Shown here: positions 44,178-52,989 of the stretch, in pieces
How positions within the stretch are numbered: the stretch's first letter is position 1
Layout of the letters: every line of letters starts with the position of its first letter
Source: Marine Group II euryarchaeote MED-G38
GTDB lineage: Archaea > Thermoplasmatota > Poseidoniia > Poseidoniales > Thalassarchaeaceae
Reading direction: 5' to 3'
Length of the DNA: 53,323 nucleotides
Assembly (NCBI GenBank): GCA_002457145.1
Contig: NTJP01000002.1
Location: 97,583-150,905 of the forward strand
The notes under the pieces: generated by a model
The model's input: only the letters and a program-made list of their open reading frames with translations
What the model was told of the DNA's origin: nothing
The model's database searches: none
Translations under genes and position numbers: made by a program

Positions 44178-47100
44178 GTGGTTTCCACCATTAATCATGT
44201 TTCTTTCTCAGGATTATTTATGATTTGTATGATATTTACTATGTCTATTTCTGGTATATTGTTGTCCGAAAAAACAGTAAAAATTGGTGATGAATTACCA
44301 CAATTAGAAACGCAATTATTTGCCACCAGTCCCGGACATAGTGTATTCGGTGAATATGTTGGTGCAGAATGGTGTGGGCCCTGCATGAGTAGCGCATCAC
44401 CCTCTTTGAGTAATCTTAAATCTTCAAATTCTGAGGATTTCACTTTTGTTTCATTTTTTGAAGCCAATGGTAATTATCCAGATGTAACTCCACTAGACCG
44501 AATTAATCATGTAACAGGAACTGCTTCGGGAATACCTGTCTTTTCCTTTGCAGACCGACAAAGTGGTTCTTGTTTCAAAGTAGGTGCTGCTGGAGTAAAT
44601 TATTATGATTCAGACTATTCTAATGGAGGTTGTATGGGTTCTGATTCTAATGATTTCAGTATGGAAATACATACTAATCTAAATCAGACAACTAATTTAG
44701 TAATCACTTCATTAGATGTTAACTATCTGGGATCTTCCTCATCGGTCAGTGTTTATGTATACGGTGCTGTAACCGAAAAAATAGGTGCAGATGCATATGA
44801 CAATGGTAATATGCCACACCACAATTTTAGACAATGGCTCTTGAATCAAGACGAAGATGGTTTCACACAACTTACATTATCTCCCAATAACGTTCAAACT
44901 TTAACCTGGGAGACGCCACTAAGCGCCGTCAGGGCTTCATCAGGTAACTCTCAATGGGAAAATTTTTGGCCAGTTTTTGCCCTTATGGATGGCCCTCATG
45001 ATACATACAATTCAGTAATTACTGCAGTAGATTTAGATATGATTCCATTGATAGATATTGGTATTTCCGAAGCCTCTGTATTGAATGAAGATGGAGGAAT
45101 AGGTTTCAAGACAGGTGACTTACTTGACATAAATGTCGAAATAATTAACAATGGTGCCGATTCATACTCTGATGGAGGATATATCTCAGTTTACTTACTT
45201 GATGGCTCAGAAGAAATATTTATTGATAGTATTGAAATAGAATCATTAGGAATCTCCGATACACAAGATTTTAACACACAATTTGATACGTCCGAAATTT
45301 CACTTAATCCTTCAGATTCATCTTCTTTCAGGATAATTTTAACTGATTTGGAAGGAGATAGAGTTTCTCATAATAACTATCTGGATGCATTTGCTTTTCA
45401 TGATCTACCTCCTACAGCCACAAGACCTATTTCTACAGATCAAACAGTTTTAGATAGAGGCGATATAATACAATTTGAATCTTCTGCATTAGCGAATGAT
45501 ATGGTTGATGATATGTCTACAATGTACCCATACTTGGAGTATTCTAAATCATCTGATATGAATTGGCAAAATTCTTGGATTACAGATGTACAAACTGTCG
45601 GAGGAGGGCAAAATACCGTATTTGTTCATACCTTGCATACAGATATATATGCAGATACAGGGAATTATGATATTAGAATAATGTGGACAGATTCTTCTGG
45701 TCAACAAAGTGATTGGTTAATAGTTGAAGAGATGTTTGAGTTACGCAATTCACTACCAAGGGTACTTGATACAGATGACCCCGATTACAGAGGTATGCCG
45801 GTGGTTAAAGTAGAAATGATGGAACTAATATCTCTGAACGATTGGCCTCTTGTTGCGGATTCTGAATCTAATTTATCTGATTTATCAATAGAAAGTACCG
45901 ATTCAGAATTCTATGGTTGGGATCCAACATCACTAGAAATATCTGTTAAGTTTGATAGGGTAGTTTGGGATAATGGTAACCCTATTCCTCAAGGAATATA
46001 TATTTCAATTTCAGATGGAGAAGACACCAATAATGGTATGTTGATGTTTAATGTTGTTGAAAACGGTGCGCCACGCTGGTCCCCAATATCATCTCAATCA
46101 ATCAATGAAGGGGCATCAATGAGTATGGGTTTGTCTGAGTACTTATCTGATACTGATTCAAATGGTACCTTTGTCTCACCATCTAATCTAATTATTTCTA
46201 TTTTATCTAATTCCAACGAGGAGTTAGTTGATGCTTCAGTTACTGGTCAATCGATTTCTATTTCAACACTCGATTATGACTCTTTCGGCGTCGCTGAAAT
46301 TATAATTCGAGCATCTGATGGTAGCCAATTTTCAGATACTAGTATCTCTTTCCACATCCTAAATCTTAATGATGCGCCAATTGTAGACGTCTCACAATTT
46401 AGTCACAGTGAAGTTAAATTAAACGAATTAACAGTTTTTGACATTTCTGAGTTTTTATCAGATGTCGATGATCCAGTTGAAGAAATTTGGACCTCTGTTA
46501 GTAGCAATCCCAAAGGTGCTGTAACACTCGATCCAATATCGCATCAATTATCTATTTTTTATGAAGAACCAGGGACTAAAACTATCACCATATCAGCCAC
46601 AGATAGACATGGGGCGTCAACTTCTAGTTCATTTTACATCTCTGTAATGTCAAACAAAATCCTTTCTTGGGATGATGATTACAATGAAGGTGATTTATCA
46701 GTTTCATTTGATACAATTGGTTATGGTTCAGAACCTGTATTTGAAGTCAAAAACATTGGAGATATACAGCTTTCCGCAATTAAGATAACTTGGAACATAT
46801 GCAATGGCGTTACTGGAATATGTCATTCTTATGGTACAGTAAATTATTTTGGCCCATTTTCAGTTATTCCTCAAAGCGGAGGAGGTTTGGTAAATGGCGA
46901 TTATGTAACTTTGGATTTTGATGCTGTAGATTCAGAAGGTTGGGTCAGGGAAACCTTAGAGAAAGCTAGATTTTATGCAAAGCAAGACTCTAATTACTCT
47001 CCGGAAATTATTGACTCAGATGGAGATGGAGTGAGTGACGATTTTGATGCATTTCCCTATGATCCTTCAGAAACAGAAGACATGGATGGCAATGGGATTG

Positions 47101-47216
47101 GAGATAATGCACAATATGAGGCAGGTCAATCTGTTCTCCCTGGTTTCTCAGTATTTTTGGGAGTATTATCATTTTTAGCAGCAGCGTCTTTATCTCCTAA
47201 AAGAAAAATAAAATAA
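44178..47216 (+). CDS. Large surface protein: thioredoxin-like domain, adhesin-like repeats, TSP3 motif and PGF-type C-terminal sorting signal
   Basis: 1012 residues from GTG 44178. Order: hydrophobic signal sequence (about 10-30); thioredoxin-like domain with EWCGPC at about 65-70; a CARDB-like module (about 290-410); Ig/cadherin-like repeats ending in TDSDGS- and DRHG-type calcium loops (about 640-840); an Asp-rich DSDGDGVSDDFDAFP calcium-binding stretch (about 955-985); then PGF, a hydrophobic helix and a basic tail (KRKIK), the pattern of an archaeosortase substrate. Likely exported, anchored and cleaved at the surface. The start is uncertain: ATG 44156 in another frame would give a better signal peptide if one T of a T6 run were absent. 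Confidence 0.8.
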   Translation: MVSTINHVSFSGLFMICMIFTMSISGILLSEKTVKIGDELPQLETQLFATSPGHSVFGEYVGAEWCGPCMSSASPSLSNLKSSNSEDFTFVSFFEANGNYPDVTPLDRINHVTGTASGIPVFSFADRQSGSCFKVGAAGVNYYDSDYSNGGCMGSDSNDFSMEIHTNLNQTTNLVITSLDVNYLGSSSSVSVYVYGAVTEKIGADAYDNGNMPHHNFRQWLLNQDEDGFTQLTLSPNNVQTLTWETPLSAVRASSGNSQWENFWPVFALMDGPHDTYNSVITAVDLDMIPLIDIGISEASVLNEDGGIGFKTGDLLDINVEIINNGADSYSDGGYISVYLLDGSEEIFIDSIEIESLGISDTQDFNTQFDTSEISLNPSDSSSFRIILTDLEGDRVSHNNYLDAFAFHDLPPTATRPISTDQTVLDRGDIIQFESSALANDMVDDMSTMYPYLEYSKSSDMNWQNSWITDVQTVGGGQNTVFVHTLHTDIYADTGNYDIRIMWTDSSGQQSDWLIVEEMFELRNSLPRVLDTDDPDYRGMPVVKVEMMELISLNDWPLVADSESNLSDLSIESTDSEFYGWDPTSLEISVKFDRVVWDNGNPIPQGIYISISDGEDTNNGMLMFNVVENGAPRWSPISSQSINEGASMSMGLSEYLSDTDSNGTFVSPSNLIISILSNSNEELVDASVTGQSISISTLDYDSFGVAEIIIRASDGSQFSDTSISFHILNLNDAPIVDVSQFSHSEVKLNELTVFDISEFLSDVDDPVEEIWTSVSSNPKGAVTLDPISHQLSIFYEEPGTKTITISATDRHGASTSSSFYISVMSNKILSWDDDYNEGDLSVSFDTIGYGSEPVFEVKNIGDIQLSAIKITWNICNGVTGICHSYGTVNYFGPFSVIPQSGGGLVNGDYVTLDFDAVDSEGWVRETLEKARFYAKQDSNYSPEIIDSDGDGVSDDFDAFPYDPSETEDMDGNGIGDNAQYEAGQSVLPGFSVFLGVLSFLAAASLSPKRKIK

Positions 47217-47232
47217 CCTATCGAGACAATAA

Positions 47233-47248
47233 TATTTCTTTATTTTTC
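47233..47248 (+). terminator. Candidate T-rich terminator after the surface protein gene
   Basis: Runs of T3 and T5 separated by short gaps begin about 17 bases after the stop of the 1012-residue protein gene, without a stem. This fits an archaeal oligo-T terminator ahead of the separately regulated lonB. Confidence 0.35.
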
Positions 47249-47279
47249 AAAAAAATCAATTTTATTGATACTCACTCTA

Positions 47280-47303
47280 GTGACACACCTTCAAGAAGGT
47301 CAC
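47280..47303 (+). promoter_or_regulatory. Interrupted inverted repeat upstream of lonB
   Basis: GTGA-CACA-CCTTC and GAAGGTCAC form a nine-base inverted repeat around AA, with a four-base CACA bulge in the left arm. It ends 29 bases before the lonB GTG. Position suits an operator or a leader hairpin; no known binding site is recognised. Confidence 0.35.
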
Positions 47304-47332
47304 ATGTCTAGGAGTTATCACGAGGGTTCATT

Positions 47333-49384
47333 GTGGATGTAGAAAAGTCACAAGAAAATGAGGCAGTTATCTCAGAAGATCCTCTCGATTCATGGTCAGA
47401 AGGGGCTGCTTTTGGTGTATCTGAAGATAAAGATGAGATATGCGAAATTCCTGTAGAAGAATGGATTCAAGATGTTAAGATGGAATCTACTGCTGATGTT
47501 CCTATTCCAACTAAACTGGTTGATAGAGTGATCGGACAAGAAGCAGCGTCCATTGTAATCCGTAAAGCGGCAGAGCAAAGAAGACATGTCATAATGGTAG
47601 GGGAACCAGGAACTGGGAAATCTATGCTAGCCAGATCAATGACAGAATTTCTACCCAAAGAACATTTAGAAGACATTTTAGTATACAGAAATATAGATGA
47701 TGAAAATGAACCTAGAGTTCGTACAGTTCCGGCTGGTAGAGGTTCCAGAATACTTTCAGAACGAAAAGCTCAAGTTAAAATTCAGAAAGAAAAAACTAAT
47801 CGAACTTTATTATTCATCGCTCTTGTAGTTGGTTCAGCCTTACTCTTAGCCACAATAAGTTCAGGGGACATTTTGACTTTCATATTTGGCTCATTCTTAC
47901 TAATATTTGGTTACTTCTTTTTGAGGACAAGACTAACTTCAGGAGAGGAGGCAAATATGCCTAAACTTCTCATTAAACATGATTTGAGTGATGAACCTCC
48001 TTTCATAGACGCTACTGGTACACTCGCAGGTGCTTTGTTAGGAGATGTCCGTCACGATCCATTCCAATCAGGGGCCGATTTAGCAACTCCGGCCCATGAA
48101 AGGGTAGAACCCGGTGCAGTGCATAGGGCTAACAAGGGAGTATTATACATAGACGAAATTCGTATGCTAAGAATGGAAGAGCAACAAGCTCTATTAGTTG
48201 CAATGCAGGAAAGAAAACTATCGATAAGCGGCCGTTCTGAGAGATCTTCAGGTGCACTTACAAAATCCGAACCTGTTCCAAGCGATTTTATACTAATTGC
48301 TGCAGGTAATTTAGACGGTATACAGCAAATGCATCCTGCATTAAGGAGTCGAATACGCGGATATGGTTATGAAGTATATGTGAATACAGATATGAAGGAT
48401 ACTGTAAGAAATAGGAGAAGGCTAATTCGTTTTATAGCCCAAGAAATTAATAATGAGCAGTCAAAATCTTCTGGTAAATCTATACCACATTTTGATAGAG
48501 ATTCAACCTCATTAATCTTGAAAGAGGCACAAAGGCGCAGTGGTCGCCGTGGAAAACTATCTCTTAGACTGCGCGAATTAGGAGGTTTAGTGAGGATAGC
48601 AGGAGATTTAGCTGCTGAGGAAGGAGCACCACTCACTCGTTCTGAACATGTATTCAGGGCCCGTATGATTGCAAAACCATTAGAACAACAAGTTGCGGAT
48701 AGATACATAGAACGTCAAGCGGACTATTCCATGCTAGTAAATAGCGGAAATCGCATAGGCCGAGTAAATGGTTTGGCCGTCTTAGGTGCCGATAGTGGAT
48801 TATCTGATTATTCTGGAATTGTTTTGCCTGTAGAAGCAATGGTCACTCCCTCTCAAGGACGCTCTGGTCATGTTATTGCAACTGGAGGGTTATCCGATTT
48901 AGCCAAAGAAAGTGTTGTAAATATAAGCGCAGTAGTTAAAAAATTAACTGGAAAAGATATCAAAGATTTTGATATTCACGTTCAATTTCCCGGTACTCAT
49001 AATGTGGATGGAGATAGCGCATCAATAACCATGGCAACAGCAATTATTAGTGCATTTGAAGGAATACCAATAGACCAAAATCTTGCAATGACTGGCTCTC
49101 TTTCCGTTCGCGGAGAAGTATTGCCTATCGGAGGAGTTACTGCAAAAATAGAGGCAGCAGCAAAATCAGGGATTCAAAGAGTAATAATACCTAGGTCGAA
49201 TATGCAAGATGTCTTAATTGATGATAAGTGGGAAAATATAATCAAAATAATCCCTGTAGATTCTTTAGATGAAGTTCTACATCATGCTCTAGTTGGTTCT
49301 GAAGAGAAAGTAAGCTTAGTTGAGAGACTTGCTCATGTAGTAGATACTATATCGACAGGTAAAGATGTTCAACCATCTGCGTAG
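47333..49384 (+). CDS. lonB: Membrane-anchored archaeal Lon protease (LonB)
   Basis: 683 residues from GTG 47333, behind CGAGGG; no in-frame ATG lies near. Order: acidic N-terminus, AAA domain with Walker A GEPGTGKS (90-97), two membrane helices inserted in the AAA domain (about 157-174 and 179-197), Walker B-type YIDEIRML, sensor regions, then the Lon protease domain with catalytic Ser562 in DGDSAS and Lys605 in GGVTAKIEAA. It degrades misfolded and membrane proteins, facing the cytoplasm. The N-terminus is some 35 residues longer than many archaeal LonB. Confidence 0.95.
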   Translation: MDVEKSQENEAVISEDPLDSWSEGAAFGVSEDKDEICEIPVEEWIQDVKMESTADVPIPTKLVDRVIGQEAASIVIRKAAEQRRHVIMVGEPGTGKSMLARSMTEFLPKEHLEDILVYRNIDDENEPRVRTVPAGRGSRILSERKAQVKIQKEKTNRTLLFIALVVGSALLLATISSGDILTFIFGSFLLIFGYFFLRTRLTSGEEANMPKLLIKHDLSDEPPFIDATGTLAGALLGDVRHDPFQSGADLATPAHERVEPGAVHRANKGVLYIDEIRMLRMEEQQALLVAMQERKLSISGRSERSSGALTKSEPVPSDFILIAAGNLDGIQQMHPALRSRIRGYGYEVYVNTDMKDTVRNRRRLIRFIAQEINNEQSKSSGKSIPHFDRDSTSLILKEAQRRSGRRGKLSLRLRELGGLVRIAGDLAAEEGAPLTRSEHVFRARMIAKPLEQQVADRYIERQADYSMLVNSGNRIGRVNGLAVLGADSGLSDYSGIVLPVEAMVTPSQGRSGHVIATGGLSDLAKESVVNISAVVKKLTGKDIKDFDIHVQFPGTHNVDGDSASITMATAIISAFEGIPIDQNLAMTGSLSVRGEVLPIGGVTAKIEAAAKSGIQRVIIPRSNMQDVLIDDKWENIIKIIPVDSLDEVLHHALVGSEEKVSLVERLAHVVDTISTGKDVQPSA

Positions 49385-49427
49385 TACTTACAACTCTTGA
49401 TAATAAAAACGAACTCCGAGAAGTCAT

Positions 49428-50750
49428 ATGCCTACACAGGGTAGTGGCCGTTCGCCGATGTTCATTCTCTTTCTTGTAGTGTTCATAGATATGATCGGAT
49501 TTACGATTGTAATTCCTTTCTTGACTTATTTCGTACAAGATTTAGCAACTGCAGATGGAATTACGGATACGGGGAGAAGAGATTTATGGGTCGGCGTGAT
49601 AATTTCTGTATATTCTTTTGCACAATTTATATTTACGCCAATTCTTGGTTCATTAAGTGATAGATTAGGTAGGAGGCCAATATTACTATTTGGTTTAGTT
49701 ATGAATACTATCTTCTTTACTGTTTTCGGACTTTCTGGAAGTCTAATGATGGCAATACTGGCTAGATTCCTTGCAGGTGCAGGAAATGGAAACATTGCAG
49801 TCGCCAGAGCATATATCGGAGATATTAGCGAACCTAGTAAGGTAGCTAGTAGGATGGGGGCAATTGGAGCGGCGTTTGGTCTTGGTTTCATGATTGGTCC
49901 ATTTATAGGTGGGCTATTATCTAATCCTGCTACTGGAATAGGAGGGCCCTTTGATACTACATTTTGGATAAAATATCCCTACTTACTTCCTTGTTTATTG
50001 TCTAGTTTACTATCATTAATTTCACTAGTAATTGCTATATTAAAATTACCCGAAAGCTTAGATCTAAGATTAATCAAGCCAAAAAATGACGGAGTCTTTG
50101 TAGGTCTCTTTGGTGTTTTTAAGGATATAAATAAAGTTATTAAATTACCAGTAATATCTACTTTAATCATTACAAATTTCTTGTTTATAATGGGATTCAG
50201 TATGATACATGGAATATTTATCTTATTTACTGCCATGAGTCCTGAAGATGGGGGATTAGGTTTCGATGCAATGGAAAATGGTTGGGTATTCGCATTCATT
50301 GGGTTACTTGGTGTAATAGTTCAAGGTGGATTAATTGGAAAAATTACAAAGATATTTGATTTAAAAAAACTTATGATTTTTGGTACAGTAATCTGTGGAC
50401 TTGGAATTGCTAGCATACCGTATGTGCCAAGTCAAATGAGTTGGATTATTTTCATATCTTCATCATTAATTGCTGTTGGAAATGGTATATTCTCACCCAC
50501 ACAATCTTCTCTACTAACGTTCGAGTCATCTGATAGAGGCTATGAACTAGGTATGATAATGGGGGCACAAGAAGGATACGGGGCTTTGGCTAGAATATTT
50601 GGGCCTTTACTGGCTGCATATCTATGGTCATTGACTGTAGAAGGGAGTGGGTTATGGACATATCATACTTCTTTTAGAGTTGCAGGTTTTATTTTTATTA
50701 TAGCTGCAATATTACAATTTAAACTATTGAGAAACTCAAAATATCAATAA
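49428..50750 (+). CDS. MFS transporter, drug/proton antiporter-like (TetA-type)
   Basis: 440 residues with about twelve membrane helices. The first helix carries FIDMIGFTIVIPFL; the loop between helices 2 and 3 has LGSLSDRLGRRPILL (motif A), and helix 5 has GAAFGLGFMIGPFIGG (antiporter motif C), as in TetA-like exporters. It probably exports small molecules with proton exchange. Substrate unknown. Stands between lonB (43-base gap) and the isoaspartyl peptidase (24-base gap). Confidence 0.87.
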   Translation: MPTQGSGRSPMFILFLVVFIDMIGFTIVIPFLTYFVQDLATADGITDTGRRDLWVGVIISVYSFAQFIFTPILGSLSDRLGRRPILLFGLVMNTIFFTVFGLSGSLMMAILARFLAGAGNGNIAVARAYIGDISEPSKVASRMGAIGAAFGLGFMIGPFIGGLLSNPATGIGGPFDTTFWIKYPYLLPCLLSSLLSLISLVIAILKLPESLDLRLIKPKNDGVFVGLFGVFKDINKVIKLPVISTLIITNFLFIMGFSMIHGIFILFTAMSPEDGGLGFDAMENGWVFAFIGLLGVIVQGGLIGKITKIFDLKKLMIFGTVICGLGIASIPYVPSQMSWIIFISSSLIAVGNGIFSPTQSSLLTFESSDRGYELGMIMGAQEGYGALARIFGPLLAAYLWSLTVEGSGLWTYHTSFRVAGFIFIIAAILQFKLLRNSKYQ

Positions 50751-50774
50751 GCGATATCTTAGAGCACTATAGTT

Positions 50775-51563
50775 ATGGGGATACCAGCCGTCATTGCTCA
50801 TGGAGGGGCCGGACCAGGTCCAGAAAGGGGAGAAAATGTGAAAATTGCTGTTAGGGTAGCTTCAAAAATATTGGAATCAGGAGGTTCTGCGATAGATGCA
50901 GCAATTGAGGCCTGTGTAGTTCTTGAGGATGATCCCGCTTTCAATGCAGGCACAGGCAGTGTATACAGAACTGATGGGTCGGTTCTTGTTGATGCTTCAA
51001 TACAAACGTGTGATGGAAGACTTGGTTTTGTAATTGCCATGTCAAATACTCCAAATCCAATTCGAATTGCAGCTGCATTATTGCATGAAGAAATTAATGG
51101 ATTAGCAGGTAAAGGTGCTAGAGAATGGGCAGATAAAAGAGGCTTTAGAAATTCAGAAGTAGAGGGCCGAACTCCTCTGGAGGGCATTGGCGATACAGTA
51201 GGAGTGATAACTAGAGATAAAAATGGTTTTTTCGCATGCGCTACGAGTACAGGTGGTTGTTCCTTTAGGCCCCCTGGGAGGGTCGGAGATGTCCCGCTTC
51301 CAGGTTCAGGTTTTTGGACAGAAAAAGGAATAGCAGTAGCAGCAACTGGAAATGGTGAAGTGATTACCAAGAACTTACTTAGTTATAGAATTTTAAATAA
51401 ATTTTCTAATTCATCAGATAGCCTTGAGGACTCAATTTCATGGGGATTGAATGAATTTATTGATGATTCAATTTCTGTTGGATTAATATCTTTAAGTGAT
51501 ACCGGCAAAGGTGTTGGTTTAGCTAATACAGACATGCCATGGTCTACTTGGATTGGTAATTAA
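50775..51563 (+). CDS. Isoaspartyl peptidase / L-asparaginase (Ntn hydrolase)
   Basis: 262 residues. HGGAG at the N-terminus, FNAGTGSV and SIQTCDGRLG in the alpha part, then GDTVGVITRD, where the Thr becomes the N-terminal nucleophile after self-cleavage, and TSTGG...PGRVGD-PLPGSG in the beta part. It removes isoaspartyl dipeptides from damaged proteins or hydrolyses Asn. It is a little shorter than usual because the linker before the cleavage site (residues about 130-140) is short, which is common in archaeal members. Unrelated in fold to the asparaginase at 37.8 kb. Confidence 0.92.
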   Translation: MGIPAVIAHGGAGPGPERGENVKIAVRVASKILESGGSAIDAAIEACVVLEDDPAFNAGTGSVYRTDGSVLVDASIQTCDGRLGFVIAMSNTPNPIRIAAALLHEEINGLAGKGAREWADKRGFRNSEVEGRTPLEGIGDTVGVITRDKNGFFACATSTGGCSFRPPGRVGDVPLPGSGFWTEKGIAVAATGNGEVITKNLLSYRILNKFSNSSDSLEDSISWGLNEFIDDSISVGLISLSDTGKGVGLANTDMPWSTWIGN

Positions 51564-51627
51564 TGGTGAAATGAATTAGGGATGCTCTTAAGGATGAATC
51601 TATGTTCGGAGGTTTAGAGATGATGTC

Positions 51628-51897
51628 ATGTCAGAACTTGAAAAACGTATCCAACAAATCGCACACGTCTTGGGTCAATTAGATGATACTCAAGTTCCTA
51701 GAAATATTCGTTCATCTGCTAAAGATGCTATAGACAAGTGGTTGATGAATAAAAATAAAGATATGGATATAAGACTGGGAATGACTGCTTCAACATTGGA
51801 TGATATCTTTAATGATCCAAATTTACCAAGTCACTATGGTCCTTTATGCTTGCAAATTCAAACAGCTTTAGAATCCCTCCTCAATGAGGTTAGATAA
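51628..51897 (+). CDS. UPF0147 family protein
   Basis: 89 residues. The sequence pattern VLGQLDDTQVPRNIRSSAKDAIDKW, then DIRLGMTASTLDDIFNDPNLPSH, is that of UPF0147, a small all-helical protein conserved across archaea and without an established function. GGAGGT (51609-51614) lies upstream, closer to an out-of-frame ATG at 51620 than to the start used here. Followed directly by an oligo-T tract. Confidence 0.85.
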   Translation: MSELEKRIQQIAHVLGQLDDTQVPRNIRSSAKDAIDKWLMNKNKDMDIRLGMTASTLDDIFNDPNLPSHYGPLCLQIQTALESLLNEVR

Positions 51898-51899
51898 TA

Positions 51900-51908
51900 T
51901 TTTTTTTT
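51900..51908 (+). terminator. Oligo-T terminator after UPF0147
   Basis: Nine consecutive T start 3 bases after the stop and lie in the 25-base gap before the convergent LysE-family gene. Runs of this length are the standard intrinsic termination signal in archaea. Confidence 0.6.
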
Positions 51909-51922
51909 GAAGTATTTCAAAT

Positions 51923-52540
51923 TTAGAATAAGTATGGCCATATAATAAAACCAGAAACAATAAACATTATTGCGGCTATTGTTAAATCAATTATCTGCCA
52001 AGATTTTGGTTTGTTTAGAAGGGGAGACATGAATTTAGCACCATATCCTAGAGAAAAGAAGAACAAAAACGATGCTGAAGCAGCACCAATACCAAATGCA
52101 AGTCTTTCATCTCCAAAATATCTACTTGAAGTTCCTCCAATTAGTAGTAATGTATCTATGTAAACATGAGGATTCAAGAATGTAAATGCTAAACAAGATA
52201 ATATCGTTGCACCTAAATCCTTTGTCAAATCCCCTTCAATATTTATCCCTGTAGGATTCAATGATGATTTAATTCTAAGAATGCCATAAGAAGTAAGGAA
52301 AATAGTTGCCATTATCGACATCCACATAGCGATTTCATCTATGGATGAAAGAAATACTCCCAGCCCTAAAACTCCTATTGCTATCAGAAAGGCATCAGAA
52401 ATTGAACAAATAAGGCAAGATATGAAAACATGTTTTTTCATCAATCCTTGCCGCAGAACAAAAACATTTTGAGGTCCAAGAGCAAATATCAGAGAGATGC
52501 TTATTACAAATCCTTCGAGCCAAATAGACTCTAATGACAA
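51923..52540 (-). CDS. LysE/ArgO-family amino acid exporter
   Basis: 205 residues with six membrane helices. ALGPQNVFVLRQGL near the N-terminus and AFTFLNPHVYIDTLLLIG in the middle are the LysE/ArgO signatures. It should export basic amino acids such as Lys or Arg. The start is TTG at 52540, immediately after the TGA of the L40e gene, with no ATG before residue 34, so expression is probably coupled to L40e. Confidence 0.9.
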   Translation of the reverse strand: MSLESIWLEGFVISISLIFALGPQNVFVLRQGLMKKHVFISCLICSISDAFLIAIGVLGLGVFLSSIDEIAMWMSIMATIFLTSYGILRIKSSLNPTGINIEGDLTKDLGATILSCLAFTFLNPHVYIDTLLLIGGTSSRYFGDERLAFGIGAASASFLFFFSLGYGAKFMSPLLNKPKSWQIIDLTIAAIMFIVSGFIIWPYLF

Positions 52541-52696
52541 TCAAGTCGCCCTTCTTTCCATTGCCTTAGGCCTTAGTTTAGTATAGCCGCATTTGCGACA
52601 TGATCGGGGCTTTGAACCTCTATGGGTCGCTGAACAATTCATACAAATCCATTTCTTCAGAAGTCTTGCCTCTGCAACAGGATGCCTAGTAGCCAT
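52541..52696 (-). CDS. rpl40e: Large-subunit ribosomal protein eL40 (L40e)
   Basis: 51 residues, starting ATG 52696 and ending TGA at 52541. [13 protein letters not shown] is followed by two Cys pairs, CMNC (18-21) and CRKC (33-36), forming a zinc ribbon, and the hallmark [13 protein letters not shown] tail. The archaeal protein lacks the ubiquitin fused to it in eukaryotes. It sits on the large subunit near the stalk base. It is cotranscribed with the LysE-type exporter, whose start abuts its stop. Confidence 0.92.
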   Translation of the reverse strand: MATRHPVAEARLLKKWICMNCSATHRGSKPRSCRKCGYTKLRPKAMERRAT

Positions 52697-52958
52697 ATAT
52701 TTCACCCGGACTAACTATCATTGATAACCGCTTCCCACAATAATCATCCATTTAATTGTAAACAATCGGTAAGAAAGCATTAGCAACATCATTAGCTTCT
52801 ATGTTCTATGTCATGTAAGAGTGAACTATGATTACAAGAAAAAGGGCAACAGCAATTATTTGTAAATAATCTATTTAGAAAATATAGATAATGTATTTTT
52901 TAAATTATATAATCAATATAGTTAGTGTAGAAAACGTAATACTAAGAAGAATATCAAG

Positions 52959-52970
52959 TTATATATATTG
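52959..52970 (+). promoter_or_regulatory. Candidate TATA box for the PhoU-type regulator gene
   Basis: TTATATATATTG is centred about 26 bases before GTG 52990, the distance expected for a leaderless transcript. The 293-base gap 52697-52989, the longest in the window, is strongly AT-rich and holds no further gene, tRNA or repeat that I can see; another AT-rich element (TTAAATTATATAATC) lies near 52900. Confidence 0.45.
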
Positions 52971-52989
52971 TTACATCTTCGGATATATT

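Noticed and set aside
47304-47342. Small open frame starting ATG 47304 before lonB
   Set aside because: Only 12 codons, out of frame with lonB, without a ribosome binding site.
50798-51370. 190-codon open frame on the minus strand
   Set aside because: Exact antisense of the isoaspartyl peptidase gene; composition is Ser/Pro/Ala-rich shadow sequence with no motif.
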